Part shown: piece by piece, positions 8,587 through 16,651 of the stretch
Layout of the letters: each line of letters opens with the position of its first letter
Position numbering within the stretch: the stretch's first letter is position 1
From: Lachnospiraceae bacterium
GTDB lineage: Bacteria; Bacillota; Clostridia; Lachnospirales; Lachnospiraceae
Assembly: GCA_910575035.1 (NCBI GenBank)
Contig: CAJTDL010000019.1
Location: 38,748 to 102,747 of the forward strand
DNA: 64,000 bases
Reading direction: 5' to 3'
Notes under the pieces: generated by a model
Seen by the model: only the letters and a program-made list of their open reading frames with translations
What the model was told of the DNA's origin: nothing
Databases searched by the model: none
Position numbers and translations under genes: made by a program

Positions 8587-10035
8587 ATGAAAATCAATCA
8601 CAATATGTCGGCAATCATTGCCAATAAGAAATTATTAATCACGGATAACAACGTGGCAGACTCCATTGAACGCCTCTCCACAGGCCTTCGGATCAACCGT
8701 GCTTCCGATGATGCAGCCGGTATGGCTATTGCCAGCAAAATGCGTACCCAGATCAGAGGCTTAAACCAGGCTTCCCGTAATGCTTCAGATGGAATTTCCG
8801 TTCTGGATACAGCAGACGGTGCCCTGAACGAAGTGCATGCCATGCTCCAAAGGATGCGTGAGCTGTCTGTCCAGGCTGCCAATGAGACAAATATGCCAGA
8901 TGACCTGGAGGCAATTCAGGCGGAGATTTCCTCCCTGCGGGATGAAATTGACCGTGTTTCCCGTGACACGGAATTTAATACGAAGATGCTTTTAGACGGT
9001 ACATTAGATCAGCGCGTATACCCGGATAACCGTGGCATTACCCGGATTGATATTTCAGATGCCGTAACTTCTAACCTCTACACTGTCAATATTTCTGCTG
9101 ATGCAAAGCATGCCGTGCTAGAGGGTACACAGCAGATTGGGGCTGATGCAGTGGTTCCCACAGGGGCGGCTGGAAAAGTAGTGATCAATGGCGTGGAAGT
9201 AAAGATTGAAGAAGGTGAGACATTTACCCAGGTTTACGATAAATTGCGTGAGGGCGCAGAACGGGGAGAGGTGAATCTGATTGTAACCAATAGCCGGGGG
9301 CCGGGAAACGGCTTGCCAGAGAATGAAGGGTATGAGCTTGTGGATGCTTCCCAAGGCGGCTATTTGGTGTTTTTGTCAGATGAGTACGGCAGCTCTTCCT
9401 CTGTGCATGTACAGTGTGATAATGCCAATCTGGCTGACTTCCTTGGGATTGATCTGGATCAGGAGGAAATTGGCGCAGATGTGGAGGTTTCTTTCGGAAG
9501 GAATGACGTGGGATTTGGCAGCCAGGCTACGATCCAGACAGATGGGAATTATGTATCCATTTCAGACAGAAGCGGGTTCAAAATGAAATTTGAAGTGGTG
9601 CCAGGCACATCTGGGGATGTGAACCTGGATGTTACAAGTATTGGGACTATGACCATGCAGATTGGTGCAAATGAGAATCAGACGGTGGAAGTGCGGATTC
9701 CAGAGATTTCTTCCAAGACACTTTATATTGATAAAATTAATGTCTGCACAGTGAAGGGCGCAGATCGGGCTATTTCTGCTTTGGATAATGCCATCGCCAA
9801 GGTAAGCGAGGTGCGTTCCAGCATTGGCGCATACCAAAACCGCCTGGATTATGCAGTCAGCAGTTTGGACGCCACCGGGCAGAATATGACACAGGCATTA
9901 TCGCGTATTGAGGATGTGGATATGGCGGCAGAAATGACAGAGTATACGAAATACAATGTCCTTTCCCAGGCTGCAACCTCTGTCCTTGCCCAGGCAAATG
10001 ACATTCCGCAGCAGGTTCTGCAGCTTCTGCAGTAG
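8587..10035 (+). CDS. fliC: Flagellin
   Basis: The 482-residue protein has the classical N-terminal D0/D1 region (MKINHNMSAIIANKKL, then IERLSTGLRINRASDDAAGM and LDTADGALNEVHAMLQRMRE) and the C-terminal D0 helix (MTQALSRIEDVDMAAEMTEY then IPQQVLQLLQ). The central 130-370 segment is the variable exposed domain with beta-rich, Asp/Gly-rich sequence. It is exported by the flagellar type III apparatus and polymerises into the filament. The ATG was chosen because AAGGAAAGG lies 8 bp upstream; the codon at 8578 lies within that site. The FliS-like chaperone gene follows after 10 bp. Confidence 0.95.
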   Translation: MKINHNMSAIIANKKLLITDNNVADSIERLSTGLRINRASDDAAGMAIASKMRTQIRGLNQASRNASDGISVLDTADGALNEVHAMLQRMRELSVQAANETNMPDDLEAIQAEISSLRDEIDRVSRDTEFNTKMLLDGTLDQRVYPDNRGITRIDISDAVTSNLYTVNISADAKHAVLEGTQQIGADAVVPTGAAGKVVINGVEVKIEEGETFTQVYDKLREGAERGEVNLIVTNSRGPGNGLPENEGYELVDASQGGYLVFLSDEYGSSSSVHVQCDNANLADFLGIDLDQEEIGADVEVSFGRNDVGFGSQATIQTDGNYVSISDRSGFKMKFEVVPGTSGDVNLDVTSIGTMTMQIGANENQTVEVRIPEISSKTLYIDKINVCTVKGADRAISALDNAIAKVSEVRSSIGAYQNRLDYAVSSLDATGQNMTQALSRIEDVDMAAEMTEYTKYNVLSQAATSVLAQANDIPQQVLQLLQ

Positions 10036-10045
10036 GAGGGCTTCT

Positions 10046-10519
10046 ATGACACAGGAAAAGAAGCAGGAATTTACCCGCAGGCTGAGCTGCTGCAACCGGG
10101 GCGGCATGGTGGTGGTTATGTATGATATCCTGTTTGCTTACTTGGACGACGCAGAAACATCCCATGCAGAAGATTACGATACGTTCAAAAGTTCTGTAGG
10201 GAAAGCGCAGCAAGTGATCAGGAGACTCATGGATGACCTGGATTTCACCTATCCCATTGCAGGCAGCCTGTACGGGGAATATCAGTTTGTAAATAAGCAT
10301 CTGTCACTGGCAGTATGCAAAAATGACGTGCAGAATGTCCGGGATGCCCAAAGGGTTTTAAAAAACCTTTACGAAGGCTTTGTGGAAGCGGCGCGCCAAG
10401 ATGCCTCAGAGCCTCTGATGCAGCACGCCCAGCAGGTGGTGGCAGGCATGACCTACCAGAAGGGAAGCCTGACAGAAACCCTTCAAGGTTCTGAGAGTTC
10501 CAGGGGATTTTTGGCATAA
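10046..10519 (+). CDS. FliS-like flagellin export chaperone
   Basis: The 157-residue helical protein matches the FliS pattern: a basic N terminus, GGMVVVMYDILFAYLDDAE (FliS helix 1, normally E-LI-MLYDGA), KAQQVIRRLMDDLDF, then LYGEYQFVNKHLSLAVCKND and VQNVRDAQRVLKNLYEGFVEA. FliS caps the C-terminal helix of flagellin and keeps it unfolded for export. The gene follows flagellin by 10 bp with AGGAGGG before the ATG, which supports co-expression. The sequence is divergent and carries a C-terminal tail absent from typical 125-residue FliS proteins. Its 3' end overlaps the convergent gene by 37 bp. Confidence 0.7.
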   Translation: MTQEKKQEFTRRLSCCNRGGMVVVMYDILFAYLDDAETSHAEDYDTFKSSVGKAQQVIRRLMDDLDFTYPIAGSLYGEYQFVNKHLSLAVCKNDVQNVRDAQRVLKNLYEGFVEAARQDASEPLMQHAQQVVAGMTYQKGSLTETLQGSESSRGFLA

Positions 10520-10740
10520 GGGGCATCTGGATTGAGCTGCTTTGCCTTTGTCAGCAGGAATTTGTAGCGCATTTGCAAAGCATTGACCTGATAGATACAG
10601 CAGTCAATCAGGTCTGGCTCCATGGCATTTTGGAAATTATCATAGGCAAGGGCCAGATCATATCTGGCCTTTTCCAGTTCCTCTAATAGTACGGCGTAAG
10701 CGGTGCTGTGCGGCATTTGCTTTTTAATAATCTGAAACAT
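10483..10740 (-). CDS. DUF2508 family protein (YaaL-like)
   Basis: The 85-residue protein contains LLEELEKARYDLALAYDNF and DLIDCCIYQVNALQMRYKFL, the hallmark of the DUF2508 family found in Firmicutes, often beside bofA as it is here. The family has no defined biochemical function. It is transcribed away from bofA and converges on the FliS-like gene, overlapping its last 37 bp. The ATG is preceded by GAAAGGG on the minus strand; the upstream TTG is less well placed. Confidence 0.75.
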   Translation of the reverse strand: MFQIIKKQMPHSTAYAVLLEELEKARYDLALAYDNFQNAMEPDLIDCCIYQVNALQMRYKFLLTKAKQLNPDAPYAKNPLELSEP

Positions 10741-10890
10741 ATGCAACCCTTTCTATTTTCTGCGGCGGTTATCAGCCTTTCTTACTTAAAGTATAAGCAG
10801 CTGATACCAAATCTATACAAAAAAAGTCATAAATATTTCCAATTTTAATATATTTATAACATAGAAAAAGTGAAAGGCAGGGAGGGTGCC

Positions 10891-11166
10891 ATGGAAGCTT
10901 ATTATGGGGTTGCAGCGATTGCCGGCATTTGCGTGGTGGTGCTTATTATGGGGATGTTGAAACAGAAATCAGCAGGGCTTGCTGTGGCTTTCGTGCTGCG
11001 GGCTTTGGCAGGGGCAGCGGGGATCTGTATTGTAAATGAGGCTTTGGAGAGCCAGGGGATCGCAGTGGCGGCAGGGATTAATCCTGTTAGCCTTTTGACA
11101 GTCGGAACCCTTGGTATCAGCGGGTTTGCGCTGATTTATGCCATTTTGTTCTACCGTCTGTTGTGA
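10891..11166 (+). CDS. bofA: BofA family protein (pro-sigma-K processing inhibitor)
   Basis: This 91-residue membrane protein has three hydrophobic segments (residues 4-22, 30-47, 65-90) and the family pattern LAGAAGICIVNEAL followed by INPVSLLTVGTLGISGFALI, with the conserved Asn in each part. BofA holds the SpoIVFB protease inactive in the forespore outer membrane until engulfment signals arrive, delaying SigK processing. The ATG after AGGGAGGG was chosen over the GTG at 10870. The neighbouring DUF2508 gene supports the assignment, since the pair is commonly adjacent in Firmicutes. Confidence 0.8.
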   Translation: MEAYYGVAAIAGICVVVLIMGMLKQKSAGLAVAFVLRALAGAAGICIVNEALESQGIAVAAGINPVSLLTVGTLGISGFALIYAILFYRLL

Positions 11167-11202
11167 CATATTGCCAAAAATAAAAAAAGTGCTCCGGCCT
11201 AC

Positions 11203-11231
11203 TTTACAAAGGACAGGAATTGCTTTATAAT
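11203..11231 (+). promoter_or_regulatory. SigA-type promoter of the Tad pilus operon
   Basis: TTTACA (11203-11208), a 17-bp spacer and TATAAT (11226-11231) form a near-consensus vegetative promoter. It lies about 160 bp before the first Tad gene. No other equally good promoter was noticed before the FHA gene ends, so the whole block may be one transcript. Confidence 0.65.
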
Positions 11232-11418
11232 CCGTTTTATCAGTTGTTGTTCCTGCAAAGCCTTGGGGCAGCAAGGGGCAGGCAGAAGCAGGAATGTTTT
11301 TATACATGTGCATTTTATAAATGATTGTCTTTCATTTATTTAAGCTAGGGTATTTTTAGGGTGTACATGGGAAGAATGGAGGTGGAACAGTGGGAATATC
11401 AGGGCAGCCATTTGCCTG

Positions 11419-11904
11419 GTGCTGTTGATTGCAGCGGCGGCAATGGATCTGAAGTGTTCTAAGATCAGTAACCGGCTGATTTTAGGCGGGTTGGCAATAG
11501 GGCTTCTCGTTCAGGCATTAGAGTCTGGAATCAGGGGAGCAGGCGTTTTTCTAATAAGCGTTTCTATACCGGTTATCTTATTTTATCTTTTGTTTCTAAT
11601 GCGTGCCCTTGGGGCAGGCGACATCAAATTGTTTTCTGTAATTGGCGGCATCTGCGGGTTTCAAATACTGTTTGTAACAGTGATAGCATCGTTTTTTGTT
11701 GGAGCATGCATGTCTTTGTGCAAGATGCTTTATCACCGCAGTCTGATTTCACGTCTTTGTGTCTTTGGGAACTATGTAAGCCAATCCCTGTCAGCAGGAA
11801 GGCTTTTAAAATATCCAAAAGAGCCGGAAGGAAAACAACATATCATTCATTTTTCAATTGCAATTTTAGTTGGATATGGAATCGCCATGGGGGTGGTTGG
11901 TTGA
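11419..11904 (+). CDS. tadV: Type IV prepilin peptidase (TadV/CpaA-like), start disrupted
   Basis: This A24 aspartic membrane peptidase shows the two family motifs: AMDLKCSKISNRLI (first Asp, normally D-x6-IPN) and LGAGDIKLF (GxGDxK with the second Asp). It has about five membrane helices in 161 residues, and cleaves Flp-type leader peptides on the cytoplasmic side. The GTG used here is a compromise. A strong site (GGAGGTGG at 11379-11386) is placed for the GTG at 11390, which is in another frame and stops after 12 codons. One extra G in the run at 11392-11394 would join that start to the hydrophobic N terminus IRAAICLVLLIAAAAMDL. This may be a real frameshift or a sequence error. Confidence 0.75.
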   Translation: MLLIAAAAMDLKCSKISNRLILGGLAIGLLVQALESGIRGAGVFLISVSIPVILFYLLFLMRALGAGDIKLFSVIGGICGFQILFVTVIASFFVGACMSLCKMLYHRSLISRLCVFGNYVSQSLSAGRLLKYPKEPEGKQHIIHFSIAILVGYGIAMGVVG

Positions 11905-12953
11905 AGAAAATAGAAATTGCTGTCTGTGATACAGACCAGGCATATGGGGAGAAGTTTGTCACATGGATTTCTCTGGAGAATCAGGATAAATTTGGGGGAT
12001 GCTGCTTTTCAGAGGAAAAGCCGTTTCTGGAATATTTGAAGGCGCAGCGTCCAGACATTGTGCTGCTTGGGAAGGGATTCCTGGGGAATGCAAAGGTGCT
12101 GGAATGGATACAACAGGAGGGTTTCAGGGAGCAGGAAGGCATTTTGTGGATGTATTTATATGACTTGGCGGAGAGGGAGCAGATTCCAGAAGGGGCAAAG
12201 GGGATTCCGGTTTTGGACAAGTACCAGCCAGTTTCTCAGATGGTAAGGGAGATCTTATCCTATTATCAGGCCTATGGGAAAAAAGAAGAGCTGGCATCCT
12301 TTCAGAGGGAGCTGATTGGCATTTATTCCCCGGGGCACAGTATCTGGCAGACGCCATTCGCTTTGACTCTGGCGCAGGTGTTAGGGCAGCGGGAGCATGT
12401 CCTCTATGTAAATTTTAAGGAATGCGCTGGGTTTACGGAATGGTTTCAGGAGGAATACCAGAGAGATCTGCTGGATGTGATGTACTTGTGCCTGACAGGC
12501 AATGGAAATGTGTCAGACTGTATAGGCAGTGCCGTTTACCGTATGGAAAATTTTTCCTATATTCCACCGGCAGGGGACAGTGTTTGCCTGGGAGAGATTT
12601 TAAAACAGGATTACCTGAAATTTGTACAGCTTTTGGTGGGGCAAAGCGGCTATGGCCTGGTGATTTTGGATTTTGGCATGATGGTACCTGGGTTTTTTAC
12701 GCTTTTAGAAGAATGCAGCAAGGTATATATCCTGACTGAGCCAGGGGAACTGCATGCAGCGCCCCTGCAGCATTTTCGCCAAATGGCGGGCAGGCAGGCG
12801 CAGCCAGGGCTGCTGAAGAGAATAGATTACCTTACCCTTCCGGAATTACAGCCAGCGGCTTATCAGAGAGGGCAGTGGCTGCAGCAATGGATGTGGGGCG
12901 GTTTAGGGGATTATGCCAGAAGCCTGATGGGGGTACAAAATGGAGCAAATTAG
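11901..12953 (+). CDS. tadZ: TadZ/CpaE-like pilus localisation protein
   Basis: The 350-residue protein begins with a receiver-like domain (IEIAVCDTDQAYGEKFVTWI) and continues with a MinD/ParA-like fold (LIGIYSPGHSIWQTPFALTL, YGLVILDFGMMVPGFFTLLE). TadZ proteins position the Tad secretion apparatus. The Walker A loop is degraded: GIYSPGHSIWQT lacks the GK[ST] lysine, so ATP binding is doubtful, as in atypical TadZ proteins of gut clostridia. The TTG start overlaps the stop of the peptidase gene (TTGA), and its end overlaps tadA by 14 bp, consistent with an operon. Confidence 0.75.
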   Translation: MKKIEIAVCDTDQAYGEKFVTWISLENQDKFGGCCFSEEKPFLEYLKAQRPDIVLLGKGFLGNAKVLEWIQQEGFREQEGILWMYLYDLAEREQIPEGAKGIPVLDKYQPVSQMVREILSYYQAYGKKEELASFQRELIGIYSPGHSIWQTPFALTLAQVLGQREHVLYVNFKECAGFTEWFQEEYQRDLLDVMYLCLTGNGNVSDCIGSAVYRMENFSYIPPAGDSVCLGEILKQDYLKFVQLLVGQSGYGLVILDFGMMVPGFFTLLEECSKVYILTEPGELHAAPLQHFRQMAGRQAQPGLLKRIDYLTLPELQPAAYQRGQWLQQWMWGGLGDYARSLMGVQNGAN

Positions 12954-14154
12954 GAAAAATGTCTTGGCGCAGCTGGATATGACGAGGGAACATGAAGAAG
13001 AAGAGCTTTTGGCCGCTATTGATGAGGAAATCTGCCGGGAGGCAAAGCAGCGGGTTATTCCGTTGAATTGGCGCAAAGACCTGCGGATGCAGGTATTCCA
13101 TTCCCTGCGGAAGCTGGATGTGCTGCAGGAGCTGCTGAATGAGGACGATATCTCAGAGATTATGGTAAATGGCGCAAACCATATTTTTTATGAGCGGAAA
13201 GGGGAAATCGTGGCTTGGGACAGGGGATTTTCCTCCCAGGAAAAGCTGGAGGATATTATACAGCAGATGGTAGGAAGCCATAACCGTGTGATCAATGCGT
13301 CAGAACCCATTGCAGATACTAGGCTTGCAGATGGATCCAGGGTAAATGTGGTGCTTCCGCCGATTGCCCTGGAGGGGCCAGTGGTTTCTATCCGCAAATT
13401 TCCGAAGAATCCGCTTCTGATGGGGCAGATGGTGGAGATGGGGTCAATCAGCAGTGAGTGCGCACAATTTCTAAAGCTGTTGGTAAGGGCTGGATACAAT
13501 ATTTTCGTTTCTGGAGGGACAGGTTCCGGTAAAACCACATTTTTAAACGCTCTCTCTGAATTTATCCCAACGTCAGAAAGGGTGATTACGATTGAGGATT
13601 CGGCGGAACTGCAGATTCGGGGGGTAGAGAACCTGGTGCGCCTGGAAACCAGAAATGCAGGGGCGGAAGGGACGCTTGCAATTACAGTGCGGGATTTGAT
13701 CCGCACAGGCTTGAGGATGCGTCCGGATCGCTTGATCGTAGGAGAGATACGCGGCGCGGAATGCTTAGATATGCTCCAGGCAATGAACACTGGGCACGAT
13801 GGCTCGCTCAGCACTGGCCATGCCAATAGCTGCAGGGATATGGTCAGCCGTATGGAAACTATGGTACTGATGGGAATGGAGCTGCCATTGGCGGCAATAC
13901 GCAGTCAGATTGCTTCTGGGGTGGATATCCTGGTGCATTTGGGAAGGCTGCGCGACAGAAGCAGAAGGATGTTGGCGATTATGGAAACTGATGGCATGGA
14001 GAATGGGGAAATCCGCCTGAATCCTTTGTATGAGTTCCTGGAAATGGGGGAACGGGAGGGGAAGATTGTAGGGAAGTGGGAGAAAAAAGGGGAGCTGATT
14101 CACAGAGGGAAACTCTATGCGGCTGGGATAGAAGGCATGGAGCCTTGCAGATAA
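12940..14154 (+). CDS. tadA: TadA/CpaF-type secretion ATPase
   Basis: The 404-residue hexameric ATPase powers Flp pilus assembly. It has an N-terminal linker domain (EICREAKQRVIPLNW, then SEIMVNGANHIFYER) and the CpaF core. Walker A is GGTGSGKTTFL near residue 193, the Asp box is ITIEDSAELQI, Walker B is DRLIVGEIRGAE, and the His box is NTGHDGSLSTGHANS. All catalytic elements appear intact. It sits between tadZ and tadB as in other Tad loci. The last nine codons with the stop are duplicated 69 bp downstream (14194-14222). Confidence 0.92.
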   Translation: MEQIRKNVLAQLDMTREHEEEELLAAIDEEICREAKQRVIPLNWRKDLRMQVFHSLRKLDVLQELLNEDDISEIMVNGANHIFYERKGEIVAWDRGFSSQEKLEDIIQQMVGSHNRVINASEPIADTRLADGSRVNVVLPPIALEGPVVSIRKFPKNPLLMGQMVEMGSISSECAQFLKLLVRAGYNIFVSGGTGSGKTTFLNALSEFIPTSERVITIEDSAELQIRGVENLVRLETRNAGAEGTLAITVRDLIRTGLRMRPDRLIVGEIRGAECLDMLQAMNTGHDGSLSTGHANSCRDMVSRMETMVLMGMELPLAAIRSQIASGVDILVHLGRLRDRSRRMLAIMETDGMENGEIRLNPLYEFLEMGEREGKIVGKWEKKGELIHRGKLYAAGIEGMEPCR

Positions 14155-14222
14155 CAAAAGCGTGCCTCCGGGCGGGAAATGTATTGTGTTTGCGGGATAG
14201 AAGGAATGGGGCCTTGCAGATA
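14125..14222 (+). repeat. 29-bp direct repeat duplicating the tadA 3' end
   Basis: Positions 14125-14153 (the last codons of tadA with the first two bases of its stop) recur at 14194-14222 with two mismatches. The second copy lies in the tadA-tadB gap just before the tadB ribosome binding site. It is one of four gene-end duplications in this window. Confidence 0.8.
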
Positions 14223-14237
14223 GAAAAGGGGTGGAAG

Positions 14238-14978
14238 ATGGGAAATTACCGGGTTTATAGGATGAATGGAAAAGAGCAGTTTTTGTGCATTGCCATTACG
14301 CTTCTTTTAGCTGGGGCTGTGTCTGGGCTGTTTTATCGGAACCTTTGGGGGATGGCTTTTACAGCCCCATTTTACCTTCCTGTAAAGAGGCTTGTGCGCA
14401 AGTCCCTGATGCGTAAAAGAAAAGGCGAGATGCTGTTTCAGTTCAAGGAAATGCTGCAGATGGCGTCCACTGCGGTAAAGGCAGGGTATTCCATGGAAAA
14501 TGCCTTTGTGCAGGCCAGGGAAGAATTTGTAAAGCTTTATGGCGCACATGCTATTATGGCAAAAGAATTTGGGAATATTAATCATCAGGTGGCCTTGAAT
14601 GTGCCATTGGAGAAATTATTGGAGGATTTGGCAGAGAGATGCGGCATAGAGGAGATGGTAAGTTTTACGCAGGTGTTTGGGTTTGCAAAGCGCAGCGGCG
14701 GGGATTTTATAAAAATCTTCCATAATACGGTTGAGAAGATCCGGCAGAAGGCAGAAGTGAAGCGGGAGATTGAAACTGTAATGACGGCAAAGCGGATGGA
14801 AATGAACATTATGAACCTGATGCCTTTTGGGATTTTGCTTTATGTTGGTGCCACATCGCCAGAATTTTTGGAGCCTCTTTACGGGAATTGGATAGGGGCG
14901 GGAGTGATGACAGTATGTCTGGCAGGGTATGCGGGGGCTTATTTTATAGGAAGGAAGATTGTGGATATACAAGTCTAG
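14238..14978 (+). CDS. tadB: TadB-like pilus assembly membrane protein (T2SSF family)
   Basis: The 246-residue protein has a type II secretion F domain: a cytoplasmic helical core (MLFQFKEMLQMASTAVKAGY, ENAFVQAREEF, then GGDFIKIFHNTVEKIRQKAE) and C-terminal membrane helices (IMNLMPFGILLYVGATSPEF, then GVMTVCLAGYAGAYFIGRKI). An N-terminal hydrophobic pair lies at residues 14-45. TadB and TadC form the inner-membrane platform on which TadA acts. The ATG after GGTGGAAG gives a normal N terminus; the frame is open further upstream only across the duplicated tadA end. Confidence 0.85.
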   Translation: MGNYRVYRMNGKEQFLCIAITLLLAGAVSGLFYRNLWGMAFTAPFYLPVKRLVRKSLMRKRKGEMLFQFKEMLQMASTAVKAGYSMENAFVQAREEFVKLYGAHAIMAKEFGNINHQVALNVPLEKLLEDLAERCGIEEMVSFTQVFGFAKRSGGDFIKIFHNTVEKIRQKAEVKREIETVMTAKRMEMNIMNLMPFGILLYVGATSPEFLEPLYGNWIGAGVMTVCLAGYAGAYFIGRKIVDIQV

Positions 14979-15067
14979 GAAAGGGAGGGGGGATTTTCGT
15001 ATTTTTGAAGTGCGCTGTGTTCTAAAGGCTGATTATGAGGATAGAAGAAATGAGGGGGAGAGGCTGT

Positions 15068-16345
15068 ATGTATTGGTATATAGCAGGGGCTGCTATTTTG
15101 GCAATCATAGCCTGGCGGCTGAAGAGAAGGTATGTGGGAAAGGAAAAGTATTATAAAGCTGTGCTGGCTGTCATGGGGAGCTTTCTTTTGGCGGCGGTTT
15201 TGGGGCAAATGGATCAGACGGCTGGAGAAGAAGGGCAGATTGTGAAAAATGAGCCAGGCCAGGGACATGAGGAAAGGGAATATTTGGTGGATGCCAAAGG
15301 GGTATTGGAGGAATATCCTCTGAAGGTACAGGTAGAGGAAAGGAAATTGACAGAGGAACAGTGCCAGGAATATTTTGAAGAGGCCAAGAAGGAGCTGGAT
15401 GGGCTTATTTTAGGAGAGAACCCTTCTTTGGATGAGGTAGCAAAGAGCCTGTATTTGCCAGAGGATTTGGTAGATGGCGCAGTGGAAGCAGAATATCAGT
15501 TTTCAGATTATGATGTTTTTCAGCCAGATGGGACGCTGAAGGTGGAATTGGCACGCCCTGTGTTGGTAGAGGTTACGGCAGAATTTTCCTGCCAGGAAAG
15601 GACTTGCCTGTATTCTTTTTTTGTCCGGGCTGTTCCTAGGGAAAAATCTACACGGGAAGAATTTGCAGACCAGATCCGCAGTGTGTTAAAGCATGAGAAT
15701 GAAAGGGAAGGAAGCGCGTATCTGAGCCTGCCGAAAAATGTAGGCGGAAGGGAAGTGAATTGGAGGCAGCGTACAGAAAACCGCAGCATAAAAATCCTTT
15801 TTTTGGGAGTTGTCGGGGCAATTGGGATTTTGATGAGTGAAAAAGAGTCCAATAAGCGTAAGGAAGCAGAACGCCAGCAGCAGATGCTTCGGGATTATCC
15901 AGAAATTGTCAGTAAATTATCCCTGCTGCTGGGGGCTGGGATGAATATTTCCCTGGCATGGGAGAAAATTGCTGTGGCTTATCGGAAAAAAAGGGAGAAT
16001 GGGGAGGTAGAATGCCGTTTTGCCTATGAAGAAATGCTCGGGGCTCTTTATGAAATTCAGGAAGGCGTAGGAGAGCTGCAGGCTTTTGAAAATTTTGGGG
16101 AACGGTGCCATCTGGGCACATACCGAAAATTGTCCTCTTTGATCGTGCAGAATATACGCAAGGGGGCGAAAGGGATGCAGAAGCTGTTGGAGGAAGAAGA
16201 ATGGGAGGCTTTTGAGCAGCAAAAAGCAAGAGCCAGGAAAGCAGGGGAGGAAGTTGGCACAAAGCTCATGCTGCCAATGGTCATGATGCTGATCATTGTA
16301 TTGGTGATCTTGATTGTCCCGGCAGGAATGATGTTAAATCTATAA
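15068..16345 (+). CDS. tadC: TadC-like pilus assembly protein with large extracytoplasmic insertion
   Basis: The C-terminal half is a T2SSF domain (YPEIVSKLSLLLGAGMNISL, GTYRKLSSLIVQNIRKGAKG) ending in a membrane helix (LMLPMVMMLIIVLVILIVPA). It matches TadC in position and sequence. The N-terminal half is unusual: two membrane helices (residues 3-18 and 29-45) precede about 190 residues of charged, beta-rich sequence (EYPLKVQVEERKLTEEQ, YLPEDLVDGAVEAEYQF) and a third helix near 240. That segment should lie outside the cell membrane. Typical TadC proteins are near 290 residues, so this 425-residue form carries an extra domain. The ATG follows GAGGGGGAGAGG. Confidence 0.8.
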   Translation: MYWYIAGAAILAIIAWRLKRRYVGKEKYYKAVLAVMGSFLLAAVLGQMDQTAGEEGQIVKNEPGQGHEEREYLVDAKGVLEEYPLKVQVEERKLTEEQCQEYFEEAKKELDGLILGENPSLDEVAKSLYLPEDLVDGAVEAEYQFSDYDVFQPDGTLKVELARPVLVEVTAEFSCQERTCLYSFFVRAVPREKSTREEFADQIRSVLKHENEREGSAYLSLPKNVGGREVNWRQRTENRSIKILFLGVVGAIGILMSEKESNKRKEAERQQQMLRDYPEIVSKLSLLLGAGMNISLAWEKIAVAYRKKRENGEVECRFAYEEMLGALYEIQEGVGELQAFENFGERCHLGTYRKLSSLIVQNIRKGAKGMQKLLEEEEWEAFEQQKARARKAGEEVGTKLMLPMVMMLIIVLVILIVPAGMMLNL

Positions 16346-16394
16346 GGATAAAGCCCTTAATCAGGTGCAGGCTGTAGAAATGAAATAGCAGGAT

Positions 16395-16507
16395 AGGAGG
16401 AAGCAGCATAAAAGAATGGAAAGCATTTTTACAGGAAGAAGCAGCATAAAAGAATGGAAAGCATTTTTATAGGAGGAAACAGCATGAAGGAATGGAAAGC
16501 ATTTTTA
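16395..16507 (+). repeat. 38-bp triplication covering the flp start region
   Basis: Three copies start at 16395, 16432 and 16470; the landmark CAGCAT recurs exactly every 38 bp. Each contains a ribosome binding site-like GGAGGA or GGAAGA, CAGCAT, and the sequence encoding EWKAF. Only the last copy has ATG at the start position (CAGCATGAAGG); the first two read CATAAAAG. The period is not a multiple of three, so the upstream copies are out of frame. Confidence 0.9.
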
Positions 16508-16651
16508 TTGGAAGAAGACGGAATGGGAGTTGTAGAGGTTATTTTAATTATTGTGGTTTTGATCAGTTTGGTAACAGTGTTTAAGTCGCAGATTAGCAGC
16601 CTGGTCAATACGATTTTAGATAAGATTACGAAAAATGCCAAGAAGGTCTGA
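16484..16651 (+). CDS. flp: Flp-type IVb prepilin
   Basis: The 55-residue peptide has a short charged leader (MKEWKAFLLEEDGMG), a processing region with Gly before VVEVILIIVVLISLV, and a C-terminal helix (SLVNTILDKITKNAKKV). This is the layout of Flp/Fap prepilins, cut after Gly by the locus peptidases and assembled into thin adhesive pili. The ATG is preceded by AGGAGGAAACAGC. The first part of the gene with its ribosome binding site is present in two inactive copies upstream. The 3' end overlaps the next gene by 17 bp. Confidence 0.9.
   Translation: MKEWKAFLLEEDGMGVVEVILIIVVLISLVTVFKSQISSLVNTILDKITKNAKKV

Noticed and set aside
13188..13826. Long reverse frame opposite tadA
   Set aside because: The forward frame encodes all CpaF motifs; the reverse frame is a codon-bias shadow with no ribosome binding site.
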